From positions 1 through 14,465 of the forward strand of contig DAOWHJ010000067.1 in NCBI GenBank assembly GCA_030641485.1: a stretch of 14,465 nt of DNA. Reading direction: 5' to 3'. The DNA comes from Pseudomonadota bacterium (GTDB lineage: Bacteria; Desulfobacterota; Anaeroferrophillalia; Anaeroferrophillales; Tharpellaceae). The notes under the pieces were generated by a model. That model was not told the DNA's origin and ran no database searches. It saw only the letters and a program-made list of their open reading frames with translations. Numbering within the stretch: position 1 is the stretch's first letter; the number at the start of each line of letters is the position of its first letter. This document shows positions 1 through 8,009 of the stretch, piece by piece. Both the position numbers and the translations under genes were made by a program.

Positions 1-890
1 ACCAGAAGCAACACATATACCTCGTAATTTTAATCTTGGGGGTAACTGTGTGTAAAATGTCGGGTTGTTTGGGTAATAAAGGGGTTCTGTCGTTGATTGT
101 TCCAGAAGAGGATATGCCCTATCTTGCCGATGGCTCGACTGTCGATATTGTCCTAAATCCGCTTGGTGTTCCTTCAAGGATGAATGTCGGGCAGGTGCTT
201 GAGACCCATTTGGGTTGGGCGGCCCAGAGTCTTGGCCGTCAGATTGAGGAGATGCTTGAAAAGGAGTGTGGTCCTAGCTCCATGCGTGATAAGTTAAATC
301 AGGTTTTTACCCATGATCAGGGTTCACAAGCTTGGCTAGCCGATGCTAATGATGCTGAAATTATTGAGCAGGCTGGTAAACTATCCCGTTATGTGCCGAT
401 GGCGACCCCGGTTTTTGATGGAATCGGTGAAGAGCGCATGAAGGATTGTCTCGAACAGGCTGGTCTTCCCCGCAGTGGTCAGGTAACCCTTTATGACGGG
501 CGTACCGGTGAGGCTTTTGAGCGCCCGGTTACGGTCGGATATATGTATATCCTTAAACTACATCACTTAGTTGACGATAAGATGCACGCGCGTTCAATTG
601 GACCTTATTCACTGGTTACTCAGCAGCCTTTGGGTGGTAAAGCCCAGTTTGGTGGTCAGCGACTTGGTGAAATGGAGGTTTGGGCGCTCGAAGCTTATGG
701 TGCTGCTTACTCTCTGCAGGAGTTTTTGACAGTTAAGTCTGATGATGTTGCTGGGCGTACGCGGATGTATGAGGCAATAGTTAAAGGAAAGCAGACCATA
801 GAGTCGGGTCTGCCGGAATCCTTCAATGTTTTAGTTAAGGAACTCCAGAGTCTCTGTCTGGATGTTGAATTGGAGGAGGAAAAACCATGA
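1..890 (+). CDS. rpoB: RNA polymerase beta subunit, C-terminal part (5' end outside window)
   Basis: This is the C-terminal quarter of the catalytic beta subunit of DNA-dependent RNA polymerase. The frame is open to the left edge, so the gene is cut by the window. Family hallmarks are clear: VDIVLNPLGVPSRMN followed by GQVLETHLG, the segment HARSIGPYSLVTQQPLGGKAQ..GGQR.GEMEVWALEAYGAAY that contacts beta', and a typical C-terminal end. The two active-site lysines of the KMxGxxGNKG motif (K1065 and K1073 in E. coli numbering) are present. The normally invariant Arg-His between them reads Cys-Leu, however, and the ~18 residues upstream are hydrophobic and do not match the expected charged sequence. 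This looks like a sequence or assembly error at the left end rather than real divergence. Its TGA stop overlaps the rpoC ATG (ATGA), implying translational coupling. A TTG at 36 is only an internal codon. Confidence 0.95.
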   Translation, partial: QKQHIYLVILILGVTVCKMSGCLGNKGVLSLIVPEEDMPYLADGSTVDIVLNPLGVPSRMNVGQVLETHLGWAAQSLGRQIEEMLEKECGPSSMRDKLNQVFTHDQGSQAWLADANDAEIIEQAGKLSRYVPMATPVFDGIGEERMKDCLEQAGLPRSGQVTLYDGRTGEAFERPVTVGYMYILKLHHLVDDKMHARSIGPYSLVTQQPLGGKAQFGGQRLGEMEVWALEAYGAAYSLQEFLTVKSDDVAGRTRMYEAIVKGKQTIESGLPESFNVLVKELQSLCLDVELEEEKP

Positions 891-3800
891 GAGATGTGCT
901 GAGTTTCTTTCAAAAGCCAAAAGATACACTGAAATTTAAATCATTGCAGATTAAGTTGGCTTCCCCAGAAAAGATCAGAAGTTGGTCGTTCGGAGAGGTC
1001 AAGAAACCCGAAACTGTTAATTATCGTACCTTCAAGCCTGAGCGCGATGGACTGTTTTGCGCCAAGATATTTGGTCCGGTAAAAGATTTCGAGTGTAATT
1101 GCGGCAAATATAAGCGCATGAAGCATCGCGGGATAGTTTGTGAAAAGTGCGGGGTTGAGGTGATCCAGTCTAAGGTCCGGCGGGTCCGCATGGGTCATAT
1201 TGAACTGGCGACACCGGTCGCTCATATATGGTTTTTAAAGAGTTTGCCGAGCCGTATAGCCCTGTTACTTGATAAAACTTTAAAGGATGTTGAACGTATC
1301 CTTTATTTTGAAAATTATGTTGTTTTAGACGCTGGTGATGCGGAAGAGATTGTTGATGGTCAGCAGCTCTCAGAGGATGAGTATCTACTTTACGACGAAA
1401 AGTATGGGGCCGGCATTCGTTGCGGAATTGGTGCTGAAGCCGTAAAAGAGATGCTTGAAAATGTAGATCTGGAGAGCGAGCGCCTTAAGTTACGAGAAGA
1501 GATGGTCACCACCGGATCTGAAGCTAAGAAGAAGAAAATAGCTAAGCGCCTGAAAGTTATTGACGATTTTATTAAATCTGGCAACCTGCCGCAGTGGATG
1601 ATTATGGATGTCATTCCGATTTTGCCGCCAGATTTGCGGCCGTTGGTACCGCTAGATGGTGGTCGTTTTGCGACCTCGGATCTTAATGACCTATATCGTC
1701 GGGTTATTAACCGTAATAACCGTTTAAAACGACTGATTGAGCTCAAAGCCCCGTGGATTATTATCTGTAATGAAAAACGGATGTTGCAGGAAGCGGTTGA
1801 TGCTCTTTTTGATAATGGCCGGCGTGGTCGGGCAATCAGTGGGGCCAATAAACGACCCTTAAAATCACTTAGTGACATGTTAAAGGGTAAGCAGGGTCGC
1901 TTTCGGCAAAACCTGCTCGGTAAGCGGGTAGATTATTCAGGTCGATCAGTAATTGTGGTCGGGCCGGAGCTGCGTTTGCATCAGTGTGGTTTGCCGAAGA
2001 AGATGGCCTTAGAGCTTTTTAAACCTTTTGTTTACAATAAACTTCTTGAGCGTGGCTATGTGACAACCATTAAAAGCGCCAAGAAGATGGTTGAACTGGA
2101 AAAATCCGAAGTCTGGGATCTCTTAGAGGAGATTATCACCGAGCATCCGGTGCTGCTCAACCGGGCTCCAACTCTCCATCGTTTAGGGATTCAGGCATTT
2201 GAGCCGGTTTTGAGTGAAGGTAAGGCGATACGTTTGCACCCCCTAGTCTGCAGTGCCTATAATGCTGACTTTGACGGTGATCAAATGGCTGTTCATGTGC
2301 CGCTTTCAATTGAGGCTCAGACTGAGGCTCGGGTATTGATGATGTCGACCAATAATATCCTCTCTCCTGCTAATGGTCGGCCGGTAATTATTCCGACCCA
2401 GGATATTGTTTTGGGGATCTACTGGTTGACTCGTGATCGCCCATTTGCTCTCGGAACTGGTACTGCATTCAGTTCTCCGGCCGAGGTTAGGATTGCTTAT
2501 GACGCTGGATGTGTGCATCTCCAGGCAGAGATCAAGGTTTTATTTGACGATGAGTTGGTCGATACAACCGTTGGCCGGGTTTTGTTGCATGATATTGTCC
2601 CGGATGAAATTCCTTTTTCGGCCTATAATGAAAATCTTACCAAGAAAACCATCTCCAAACTTTTTGAAGATATCTACCTTAAATCTGGTGATAAAAAAAC
2701 GGTTATATTTGCTGACCGGATCAAGGATTTAGGTTATAAAATTGCAACTCAAGCCGGTATCTCAATCGGAATTGATGATCTTGAAATTCCTGAATCAAAA
2801 AATAGACTAATTGAAGAAGCCACCGAAAAGGTACGTGAGATTGAAAGACAGATTAATAATGGTCTGATTACATCAGGTGAGCGTTATAATAAATTGGTCG
2901 ATATCTGGTCTAAAACCACTGATGAGGTGGCCAATGAGATGATGGCAACCATCAGTAAAGAGAATATGCTTGATGCTGCTGGGGTCAGCCATGTGGTTAA
3001 ATCGTTTAACTCAGTCTATATGATGGCCGACTCTGGTGCTCGTGGTAGTCAGCAGCAGATTCGCCAGCTGGCCGGGATGCGTGGTTTGATGGCTAAACCT
3101 TCAGGCGAAATTATTGAGAATCCAATTCTAGCCAACTTCCGCGAGGGTCTGAACGTACTTCAGTATTTTGTTTCTACCCATGGAGCGCGTAAAGGTCTGG
3201 CTGATACGGCTCTGAAAACTGCTAATTCAGGGTACCTTACCCGACGCTTGGTCGATGTTGCTCAAGACGCAGTCGTCTCAGAGGTCGACTGTGGAACCTT
3301 AGATGGTATTTATGTAACCCCACTGACCGAGGGTGGTGAAATTATCGAAAGTGTTGCCGCCCGGGTTCTCGGAAGGGTTGCTCAGGATGATATAATTTCT
3401 CCGCTTAGCGGCGAGATTATTGTTGAGGCGGACCAAGAGATTACCGAAGATTTGGCTCAGGAGATTGATGCCTCAGGCATTGATCGGGTGCGGATTCGTT
3501 CGGTTTTGACCTGTCAAGCGAAAAAAGGGATATGTGCCTACTGTTATGGGCGCGATCTGGCTCGCGGGAGAATTGTTAATATTGGTGAGTCGGTTGGGGT
3601 AATAGCGGCCCAGTCAATTGGTGAACCAGGTACCCAGTTGACAATGCGGACTTTCCATATCGGTGGAACTGCATCAAGTACAGTTGAACAGTCCTCACTG
3701 GAAACCAAGCTTAGTGGTTTGGTGAAGTTTATCAAACTTGATACAGTGCGTAATCGTGATGGTAAACTGGTGGCCATGAACCGGAATGGCGAGATTGCAG

Positions 3801-5044
3801 TAGTAGATGAAAAAGGTGTTATTAAAGAGCGCAATAAGGTTGTTTTCGGGGCTCATTTAATGGTTGAAGAGGGGGACGAAGTTAAACCTGGCCAGCTTAC
3901 AGCCGAGTGGGATCCCTTCTCAATTCCAACAATTACTGCAGTCAGTGGTCGAATTAAATATGGTGATGTAATTGAGGGGGTCACATTTTCGGAGCAGGTA
4001 GACCAGCAAACCGGGATGTCGAGGCGGGTTGTGGGTGAGTCACGAAATGCTGATTTAAGACCCCGAATTTCGATTAAAGATGAAAAAAATCGAACTATCA
4101 AGGTTGGTGATCGTGGTGATGCACGTTACTACTTTACCCCCGGTGTCCATATTATGGTGGCCGAAGGTGAGGACGTTCTCGCCGGTGATATTGTTGCGAC
4201 CAAACCTCGTGATACCACTAAAACTAAAGATATTACCGGGGGCTTGCCTCGAGTAGCCGAGCTCTTTGAGGCTCGTAAGCCGAAAGAGATTGCCGTTATT
4301 GCCGAGATTGAAGGTATTATTACACTCGGTAAAATGGTTAAGGGCAAGCAGCGGGTAATTATAACTCCCGAGATTGGTGATCCAGTCGAACAGCTGATTC
4401 CTAAGGGTAAATATCTGATTGTTCATGAAGGTGATATGGTGACGTCTGGTGAGCCTTTAGTTGATGGTTCGGTCGATCCGCATGACATTTTACGAGTGCT
4501 TGGGGTTAAAGAGCTCGCTAAATATATTGTTAATGAGGTTCAGGAGGTTTATCGACTGCAAGGGGTTGGCATCAACGACAAACATATTGAAGTCATTGTG
4601 CGCCAGATGCTCCGTCGGATCAAGGTCGTTGAACCCGGTGAGAGCCCATTTTTGGTTGATGAAACGATTGAGAAGGGTGTTTTTGAAGAGGGCAACCGCA
4701 AAGCTGTGGCTGAAGGTCTTCAGCCTGCAGTTGGCGAACCTCTCTTTCTGGGAATTACCAAGGCATCCCTGAGTACCGATAGTTTTATCTCTGCGGCATC
4801 ATTCCAGGAGACAACCAAGGTCTTAACTCAGGCGAGTATTGCCGGCAAGGTTGATTATCTGGTCGGGCTTAAAGAGAATGTGATCATGGGTCGCCTGATT
4901 CCGGCGGGTTCCGGTCAGCGTCGCTACCGTGATACCAAAGTCGGAATGAGTGAGGAGGACCAGCTTTTTATTAAAGAGGCTGTGGCTGCCAATACTGAAG
5001 CTGAAGAAGCTGCGTTGCTCGCAGAAAATGTTACTGAACTCTAG
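887..5044 (+). CDS. rpoC: RNA polymerase beta' subunit
   Basis: This is the complete 1385-residue beta' subunit, which carries the catalytic Mg site of RNA polymerase. Its length is close to E. coli beta' (1407). The N-terminal zinc site is C70, C72, C85 and C88. The active-site motif NADFDGDQMAVH starts at N459, with Mg ligands D461, D463 and D465. The second zinc site is C802, C876, C883 and C886. The bridge helix/trigger loop region follows, with ESVGVIAAQSIGEPGTQLT from E901 and trigger-loop M920, R921 and H924. The conserved C-terminal block SFISAASFQETTKVL lies near residue 1300. The start is ATG at 887, with a GGAGGA Shine-Dalgarno at about 872-880 inside the end of rpoB. No frame damage or insertion is visible. 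The TAG stop lies inside the left end of a long palindrome. The usual rpsL-rpsG-fusA genes do not follow. Confidence 0.98.
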   Translation: MRDVLSFFQKPKDTLKFKSLQIKLASPEKIRSWSFGEVKKPETVNYRTFKPERDGLFCAKIFGPVKDFECNCGKYKRMKHRGIVCEKCGVEVIQSKVRRVRMGHIELATPVAHIWFLKSLPSRIALLLDKTLKDVERILYFENYVVLDAGDAEEIVDGQQLSEDEYLLYDEKYGAGIRCGIGAEAVKEMLENVDLESERLKLREEMVTTGSEAKKKKIAKRLKVIDDFIKSGNLPQWMIMDVIPILPPDLRPLVPLDGGRFATSDLNDLYRRVINRNNRLKRLIELKAPWIIICNEKRMLQEAVDALFDNGRRGRAISGANKRPLKSLSDMLKGKQGRFRQNLLGKRVDYSGRSVIVVGPELRLHQCGLPKKMALELFKPFVYNKLLERGYVTTIKSAKKMVELEKSEVWDLLEEIITEHPVLLNRAPTLHRLGIQAFEPVLSEGKAIRLHPLVCSAYNADFDGDQMAVHVPLSIEAQTEARVLMMSTNNILSPANGRPVIIPTQDIVLGIYWLTRDRPFALGTGTAFSSPAEVRIAYDAGCVHLQAEIKVLFDDELVDTTVGRVLLHDIVPDEIPFSAYNENLTKKTISKLFEDIYLKSGDKKTVIFADRIKDLGYKIATQAGISIGIDDLEIPESKNRLIEEATEKVREIERQINNGLITSGERYNKLVDIWSKTTDEVANEMMATISKENMLDAAGVSHVVKSFNSVYMMADSGARGSQQQIRQLAGMRGLMAKPSGEIIENPILANFREGLNVLQYFVSTHGARKGLADTALKTANSGYLTRRLVDVAQDAVVSEVDCGTLDGIYVTPLTEGGEIIESVAARVLGRVAQDDIISPLSGEIIVEADQEITEDLAQEIDASGIDRVRIRSVLTCQAKKGICAYCYGRDLARGRIVNIGESVGVIAAQSIGEPGTQLTMRTFHIGGTASSTVEQSSLETKLSGLVKFIKLDTVRNRDGKLVAMNRNGEIAVVDEKGVIKERNKVVFGAHLMVEEGDEVKPGQLTAEWDPFSIPTITAVSGRIKYGDVIEGVTFSEQVDQQTGMSRRVVGESRNADLRPRISIKDEKNRTIKVGDRGDARYYFTPGVHIMVAEGEDVLAGDIVATKPRDTTKTKDITGGLPRVAELFEARKPKEIAVIAEIEGIITLGKMVKGKQRVIITPEIGDPVEQLIPKGKYLIVHEGDMVTSGEPLVDGSVDPHDILRVLGVKELAKYIVNEVQEVYRLQGVGINDKHIEVIVRQMLRRIKVVEPGESPFLVDETIEKGVFEEGNRKAVAEGLQPAVGEPLFLGITKASLSTDSFISAASFQETTKVLTQASIAGKVDYLVGLKENVIMGRLIPAGSGQRRYRDTKVGMSEEDQLFIKEAVAANTEAEEAALLAENVTEL

Positions 5045-5187
5045 GAAGCTGTTTGAGAATGTCTTTTTTCCCCAGTTCGGCGTTATTTTTTGAAGATAAT
5101 GCTCGGAATACTAAGTGTATGCCTGTGCTTATTGTCAAAAAATGCCTTGATCTGAGAAAAAAATCCTATTCTCGGACAACTTCCTAG
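5041..5187. repeat. 147-bp imperfect palindrome (possible MITE/REP-like element or processing hairpin)
   Basis: Almost the whole rpoC-thi spacer folds back on itself. The left end CTAGGAAGCTGTTTGAGAAT (5041-5060) matches the reverse complement of the right end (5168-5187) at 17 of 20 bases. Two of the three mismatches would be U-G pairs in the plus-strand RNA. Pairing continues inward with gaps: T-rich against A-rich tracts (5063-5069 and 5157-5163), GGCGTTATTTTTT against AAAAAATGCC (5079-5091 and 5139-5148), and a centre of ATAC-TAAGT-GTAT at about 5108-5120. The symmetry axis is near 5114. The ends carry CTAG, which is itself palindromic, so it could be either a terminal inverted repeat or a 4-base target duplication. 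No ORF lies inside. It could be a non-autonomous mobile element, an RNase III-type processing site, or an extended terminator for rpoBC. Confidence 0.7.
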
Positions 5188-5205
5188 TACGTTAGTGAGA
5201 AGTTG

Positions 5206-6270
5206 ATGCAGGATCGATTGTACCGGGTTCTTGATGTGAACTTCAACCGTTTGCGGGAGGGTCTGCGCGTAGTTGAGGAGTACTGTCGTCTGGTATGTGA
5301 CGATGGTCTGGCTTTGCAGGTCAAGGGTCTACGCCACGATCTCCGCTTATTGCTTGATGATAAACTTGCGCTTGCATGCCTTGAGGCGAGACAGGCGGAA
5401 ACTGATGTTGGGCGGCAAAGTTTTACCGATACCGAGGCTTGCCGTGAGGATTGGCAGGCAATTTTGCAGGCCAATTTGAAAAGAGCGCAGGAAGCTGCCC
5501 GTGTTATTGAAGAGTGTGCCAAGTTAGATGACACTTATGCTAAACTTTCTCAGGGTATAAAGGGACTCCGTTTTGCGCTCTATGAGCTCGAAAAAAAAGT
5601 TCTGAACCGACGCTCGACCTTGATCAGGGAGTGGTTTGCTGGCGGCGATGAAAAGGCCGCGACCCTCTATTTGGTAGTTGATGAGGAGTTTTACACTGGG
5701 TCTGACCTGCTAGCTGACGTGCAAGCTATACTTAAAGCTGGTATTGGCTTTCTGCAGTGGCGCCAGAAGCGTGGTAGTGATGACTATTTCTTAAAGCAAG
5801 CATTAAAGATCAGGGCGCTCTGTCTTGAGTTTAAGACCCCATTTGTGGTTAATGACCGACCTGATATTGCAATTCTTACCGATGCCGATATCCTGCATTT
5901 AGGGCAAGATGATTTACCTATAGCTGCGGCTCGGTGTCTGGTTGGAGAGCAGATGCCGATAGGTCGTTCAACTCACTCTTTGGAGCAGGCCTTAAAAGCG
6001 GTAGCCGATGGTGCAGACTATTTAGGTTTCGGTCCGATTTACACAACTCCAAGCAAGCGCAAACCTGACCCTGAGGTTGGTTTGGCAGGGCTTAGAGAAA
6101 TGTTAGCACAAGTGAGTTTGCCCGTGGTTGCAATCGGCGGTCTTAATGAGACTAATGTAGTTTCGGCAGCGGCGACAAAAGTTCCAGCAGTTGCAGTTAT
6201 AAGATCAATTTTGCAGTCTGAAAACCCAGCGGCCCAAGTTGCCACCCTTAAAGATTTGCTACACTATTAA
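5206..6270 (+). CDS. thiE: Thiamine-phosphate synthase with N-terminal ThiD2-like HMP-P kinase domain
   Basis: This 354-residue protein has two parts. Residues ~150-350 are a complete ThiE TIM barrel, which joins HMP-PP and thiazole phosphate to give thiamine phosphate. Visible motifs are LQWRQK (183-188), NDRPDIA (216-222), HLGQDD (231-236), RSTHS (254-258), GPIYTTPSK (276-284) and AIGG (309-312). Residues 1-~135 are helical, with two related repeats, REGLRVVEEYCRL (17-29) and RAQEAARVIEECAKL (93-107). This resembles the ThiD2 family, reported as a monofunctional HMP-phosphate kinase often fused to ThiE. If so, one polypeptide makes and uses HMP-PP. I chose ATG 5206 because the TTG at 5203 is next to it and only a weak GTGAGA precedes both. 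The thiC ATG begins 22 bases downstream. No TPP riboswitch is visible. The ThiE assignment is firm; the kinase role comes from family knowledge. Confidence 0.93.
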   Translation: MQDRLYRVLDVNFNRLREGLRVVEEYCRLVCDDGLALQVKGLRHDLRLLLDDKLALACLEARQAETDVGRQSFTDTEACREDWQAILQANLKRAQEAARVIEECAKLDDTYAKLSQGIKGLRFALYELEKKVLNRRSTLIREWFAGGDEKAATLYLVVDEEFYTGSDLLADVQAILKAGIGFLQWRQKRGSDDYFLKQALKIRALCLEFKTPFVVNDRPDIAILTDADILHLGQDDLPIAAARCLVGEQMPIGRSTHSLEQALKAVADGADYLGFGPIYTTPSKRKPDPEVGLAGLREMLAQVSLPVVAIGGLNETNVVSAAATKVPAVAVIRSILQSENPAAQVATLKDLLHY

Positions 6271-6292
6271 CTTATTTGAGGATGATAGATTA

Positions 6293-7585
6293 ATGACGCA
6301 GATGTTAGCCGCGCGGAGCGGCGAAATTACTCCAGAGATGAAGCAGGTTTTGGAATCTGAGCCTATTTCAGCGGAGAATCTTTTAGCTGGTCTTGCCACC
6401 GGAACGATTGCGATTCCAGCTAATCATAACCATAAGAATCTTACGGCTTATGGTATTGGTCGGGGTTTAAAAGTTAAGGTTAATGCTAACATTGGGACCT
6501 CTTCAGATACCTCTGACCTTGAGAATGAGTTACTTAAGCTGAAAGCTGCCATCGATTATGGTGCCCATGCGGTTATGGATCTGAGTACGGGTGGTGATCT
6601 TGACCAGGTAATGCGGTCAATTTTGGCCCAATGCACAGTTCCATTAGGTACGGTTCCAGTCTATCGTATTGCCCAGGAAGGTGTGCAAAAACATGGTTTC
6701 TTTGGTGATGTAACCGTTGATGAGATGTTTGCCGTTATTGAACGTCAGGCCCAGAATGGGGTCGATTTTATGACAATTCACAGTGGCGTCAACTTGCGCA
6801 CACTAGAGAGCTTGCGAGAGTGTGGCCGACTTACAGATATTGTTAGTCGGGGTGGAGCCTTCATGGTCGAATGGATGGTTTATAATGAGCAGGAGAATCC
6901 TTTCTTTGAGCACTATGATCGTCTTTTAGAGATTGCACTAAAATATGATGTCACTCTGAGTCTCGGTGATGGTTTGCGTCCCGGTTGCCTGGCTGATGCC
7001 ACTGACCGGCCGCAACTGCAGGAACTTATCTATCTTGGTGAACTTACCGACCGGGCTTGGGAGGTTGGTGTGCAGGTGATGATTGAGGGGCCGGGGCATG
7101 TTCCCTTGAATCAGGTTGAGACCAACATGAAGCTCCAGAAGAGTTTATGTAAAGGTGCGCCCTTTTATGTTTTGGGACCCCTGGTTACGGATATCGCTCC
7201 CGGCTATGATCATATTACTGCAGCTATAGGTGGGGCGGTTGCAGCCGCTGCCGGAGCTGATTTTCTCTGCTATGTAACCCCGGCTGAGCATCTTTGCCTG
7301 CCTAACGTTGAAGATGTTAAGGAGGGGGTTGTCGCCTGCTTGATTGCCGCTCATGCTGGAGACATTGCTAAAGGTCTGCCCGGTGCTTTAGATCGCGATA
7401 TTAAGATGGCAGAAAAACGCAAGCAACTCGATTGGCAGGGGCAGATTGACCTTGCAATTGACCCGGTTCGGGCCCGAACCCGGCGCGCAGAAAGTATGCC
7501 TGTGGATGAAGATGTTTGCACTATGTGTGGTGAATTTTGTGCCATAAAAAAGGTCAATACTTACCTGCACCCAGAAGATAAATGA
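6293..7585 (+). CDS. thiC: Phosphomethylpyrimidine (HMP-P) synthase, short form
   Basis: This is a radical-SAM enzyme that rearranges aminoimidazole ribotide (AIR) to HMP phosphate. The protein has 430 residues, the short type, lacking the N-terminal extension of E. coli ThiC (~630). Motifs are ANIGTSSD (65-72), DLSTGGD (96-102), GTVPVYRIAQE (119-129), FMTIHSGV (159-166), SRGGAF..EWM (185-195), LGDGLRPG (224-231), IEGPGHVP (264-271), TDIAPGYDHI (299-308) and the terminal Fe-S motif C409, C412, C416. The cysteine spacing CX2CX3C is one residue shorter than the CX2CX4C of long ThiC; I believe this is usual in the short clade. ATG 6293 has GAGGA at 6278-6282. A longer TTG start at 6239 would overlap thiE and adds no conserved sequence. 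The paralogue BzaF (hydroxybenzimidazole synthase) is an alternative, but adjacency to thiE favours ThiC. Confidence 0.94.
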   Translation: MTQMLAARSGEITPEMKQVLESEPISAENLLAGLATGTIAIPANHNHKNLTAYGIGRGLKVKVNANIGTSSDTSDLENELLKLKAAIDYGAHAVMDLSTGGDLDQVMRSILAQCTVPLGTVPVYRIAQEGVQKHGFFGDVTVDEMFAVIERQAQNGVDFMTIHSGVNLRTLESLRECGRLTDIVSRGGAFMVEWMVYNEQENPFFEHYDRLLEIALKYDVTLSLGDGLRPGCLADATDRPQLQELIYLGELTDRAWEVGVQVMIEGPGHVPLNQVETNMKLQKSLCKGAPFYVLGPLVTDIAPGYDHITAAIGGAVAAAAGADFLCYVTPAEHLCLPNVEDVKEGVVACLIAAHAGDIAKGLPGALDRDIKMAEKRKQLDWQGQIDLAIDPVRARTRRAESMPVDEDVCTMCGEFCAIKKVNTYLHPEDK

Positions 7586-7603
7586 GTTTTTAAGGAGCAA
7601 AAC

Positions 7604-7990
7604 ATGAAGCCTTTGGATTTTACTAAACTTGATGGCCTGATTACGGCTGTGGCGCAAGACTATGAGACTGGTGAGGTTCTGATGCTCGCCTTTATGAACG
7701 AGGAAGCTTGGGGAGAGACTTTGAAAACCGGGCAGGCCTGTTACTTCAGTCGTAGTCGGCAACGACTCTGGCGTAAAGGCGAGGAATCCGGCAACGTCCA
7801 GATAATTAAAGAGATTTTTATCGATTGCGACCGCGATGCGGTAGTCCTTAAAATAGAACAAGTTGGCGGTGCTGCTTGTCATGTTGGTTACAATACCTGT
7901 TTCTATACTCAGATTGATTCAGATGGTCGCGAGAAAATAATTAAAGCAGAAAAAGTTTTCGATCCTGAAAAGGTTTACGGAAAGAAATAA
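7604..7990 (+). CDS. hisI: Phosphoribosyl-AMP cyclohydrolase
   Basis: This cytosolic enzyme opens the purine ring of phosphoribosyl-AMP, the third step of histidine synthesis. The 128-residue protein is the stand-alone cyclohydrolase, without the C-terminal HisE pyrophosphatase domain found in bifunctional HisIE. Motifs are VLMLAFMN (25-32), YFSRSRQRLWRKGE.SGN.Q (47-66), the Mg site D74, D76, D78 within DCDRD, and zinc-ligand candidates C75, C92 and C99 within DCD and GGAACHVGYNTCF. The start is ATG 7604 with a strong AAGGAG at 7592-7597. It lies 18 bases after thiC and 19 bases before hisG, so it is probably cotranscribed with both. A separate HisE is expected elsewhere in the genome. Confidence 0.95.
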   Translation: MKPLDFTKLDGLITAVAQDYETGEVLMLAFMNEEAWGETLKTGQACYFSRSRQRLWRKGEESGNVQIIKEIFIDCDRDAVVLKIEQVGGAACHVGYNTCFYTQIDSDGREKIIKAEKVFDPEKVYGKK

Positions 7991-8009
7991 TCGAGAGAGG
8001 ATAAGCGTA

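Noticed and set aside
1390..1878. 162-codon minus-strand ORF inside rpoC
   Set aside because: It is antisense to conserved RpoC coding sequence. Its Arg/Ser-rich composition is typical of a shadow frame.
5133..5205. TPP riboswitch before thiE, suggested by CTGAGA at 5152-5157
   Set aside because: The remaining conserved aptamer parts do not follow in the right order on either strand. The motif falls within an arm of the palindrome.
7388..7882. 164-codon minus-strand ORF over thiC/hisI
   Set aside because: It is a shadow of two well-supported plus-strand genes, with a low-likelihood protein composition.
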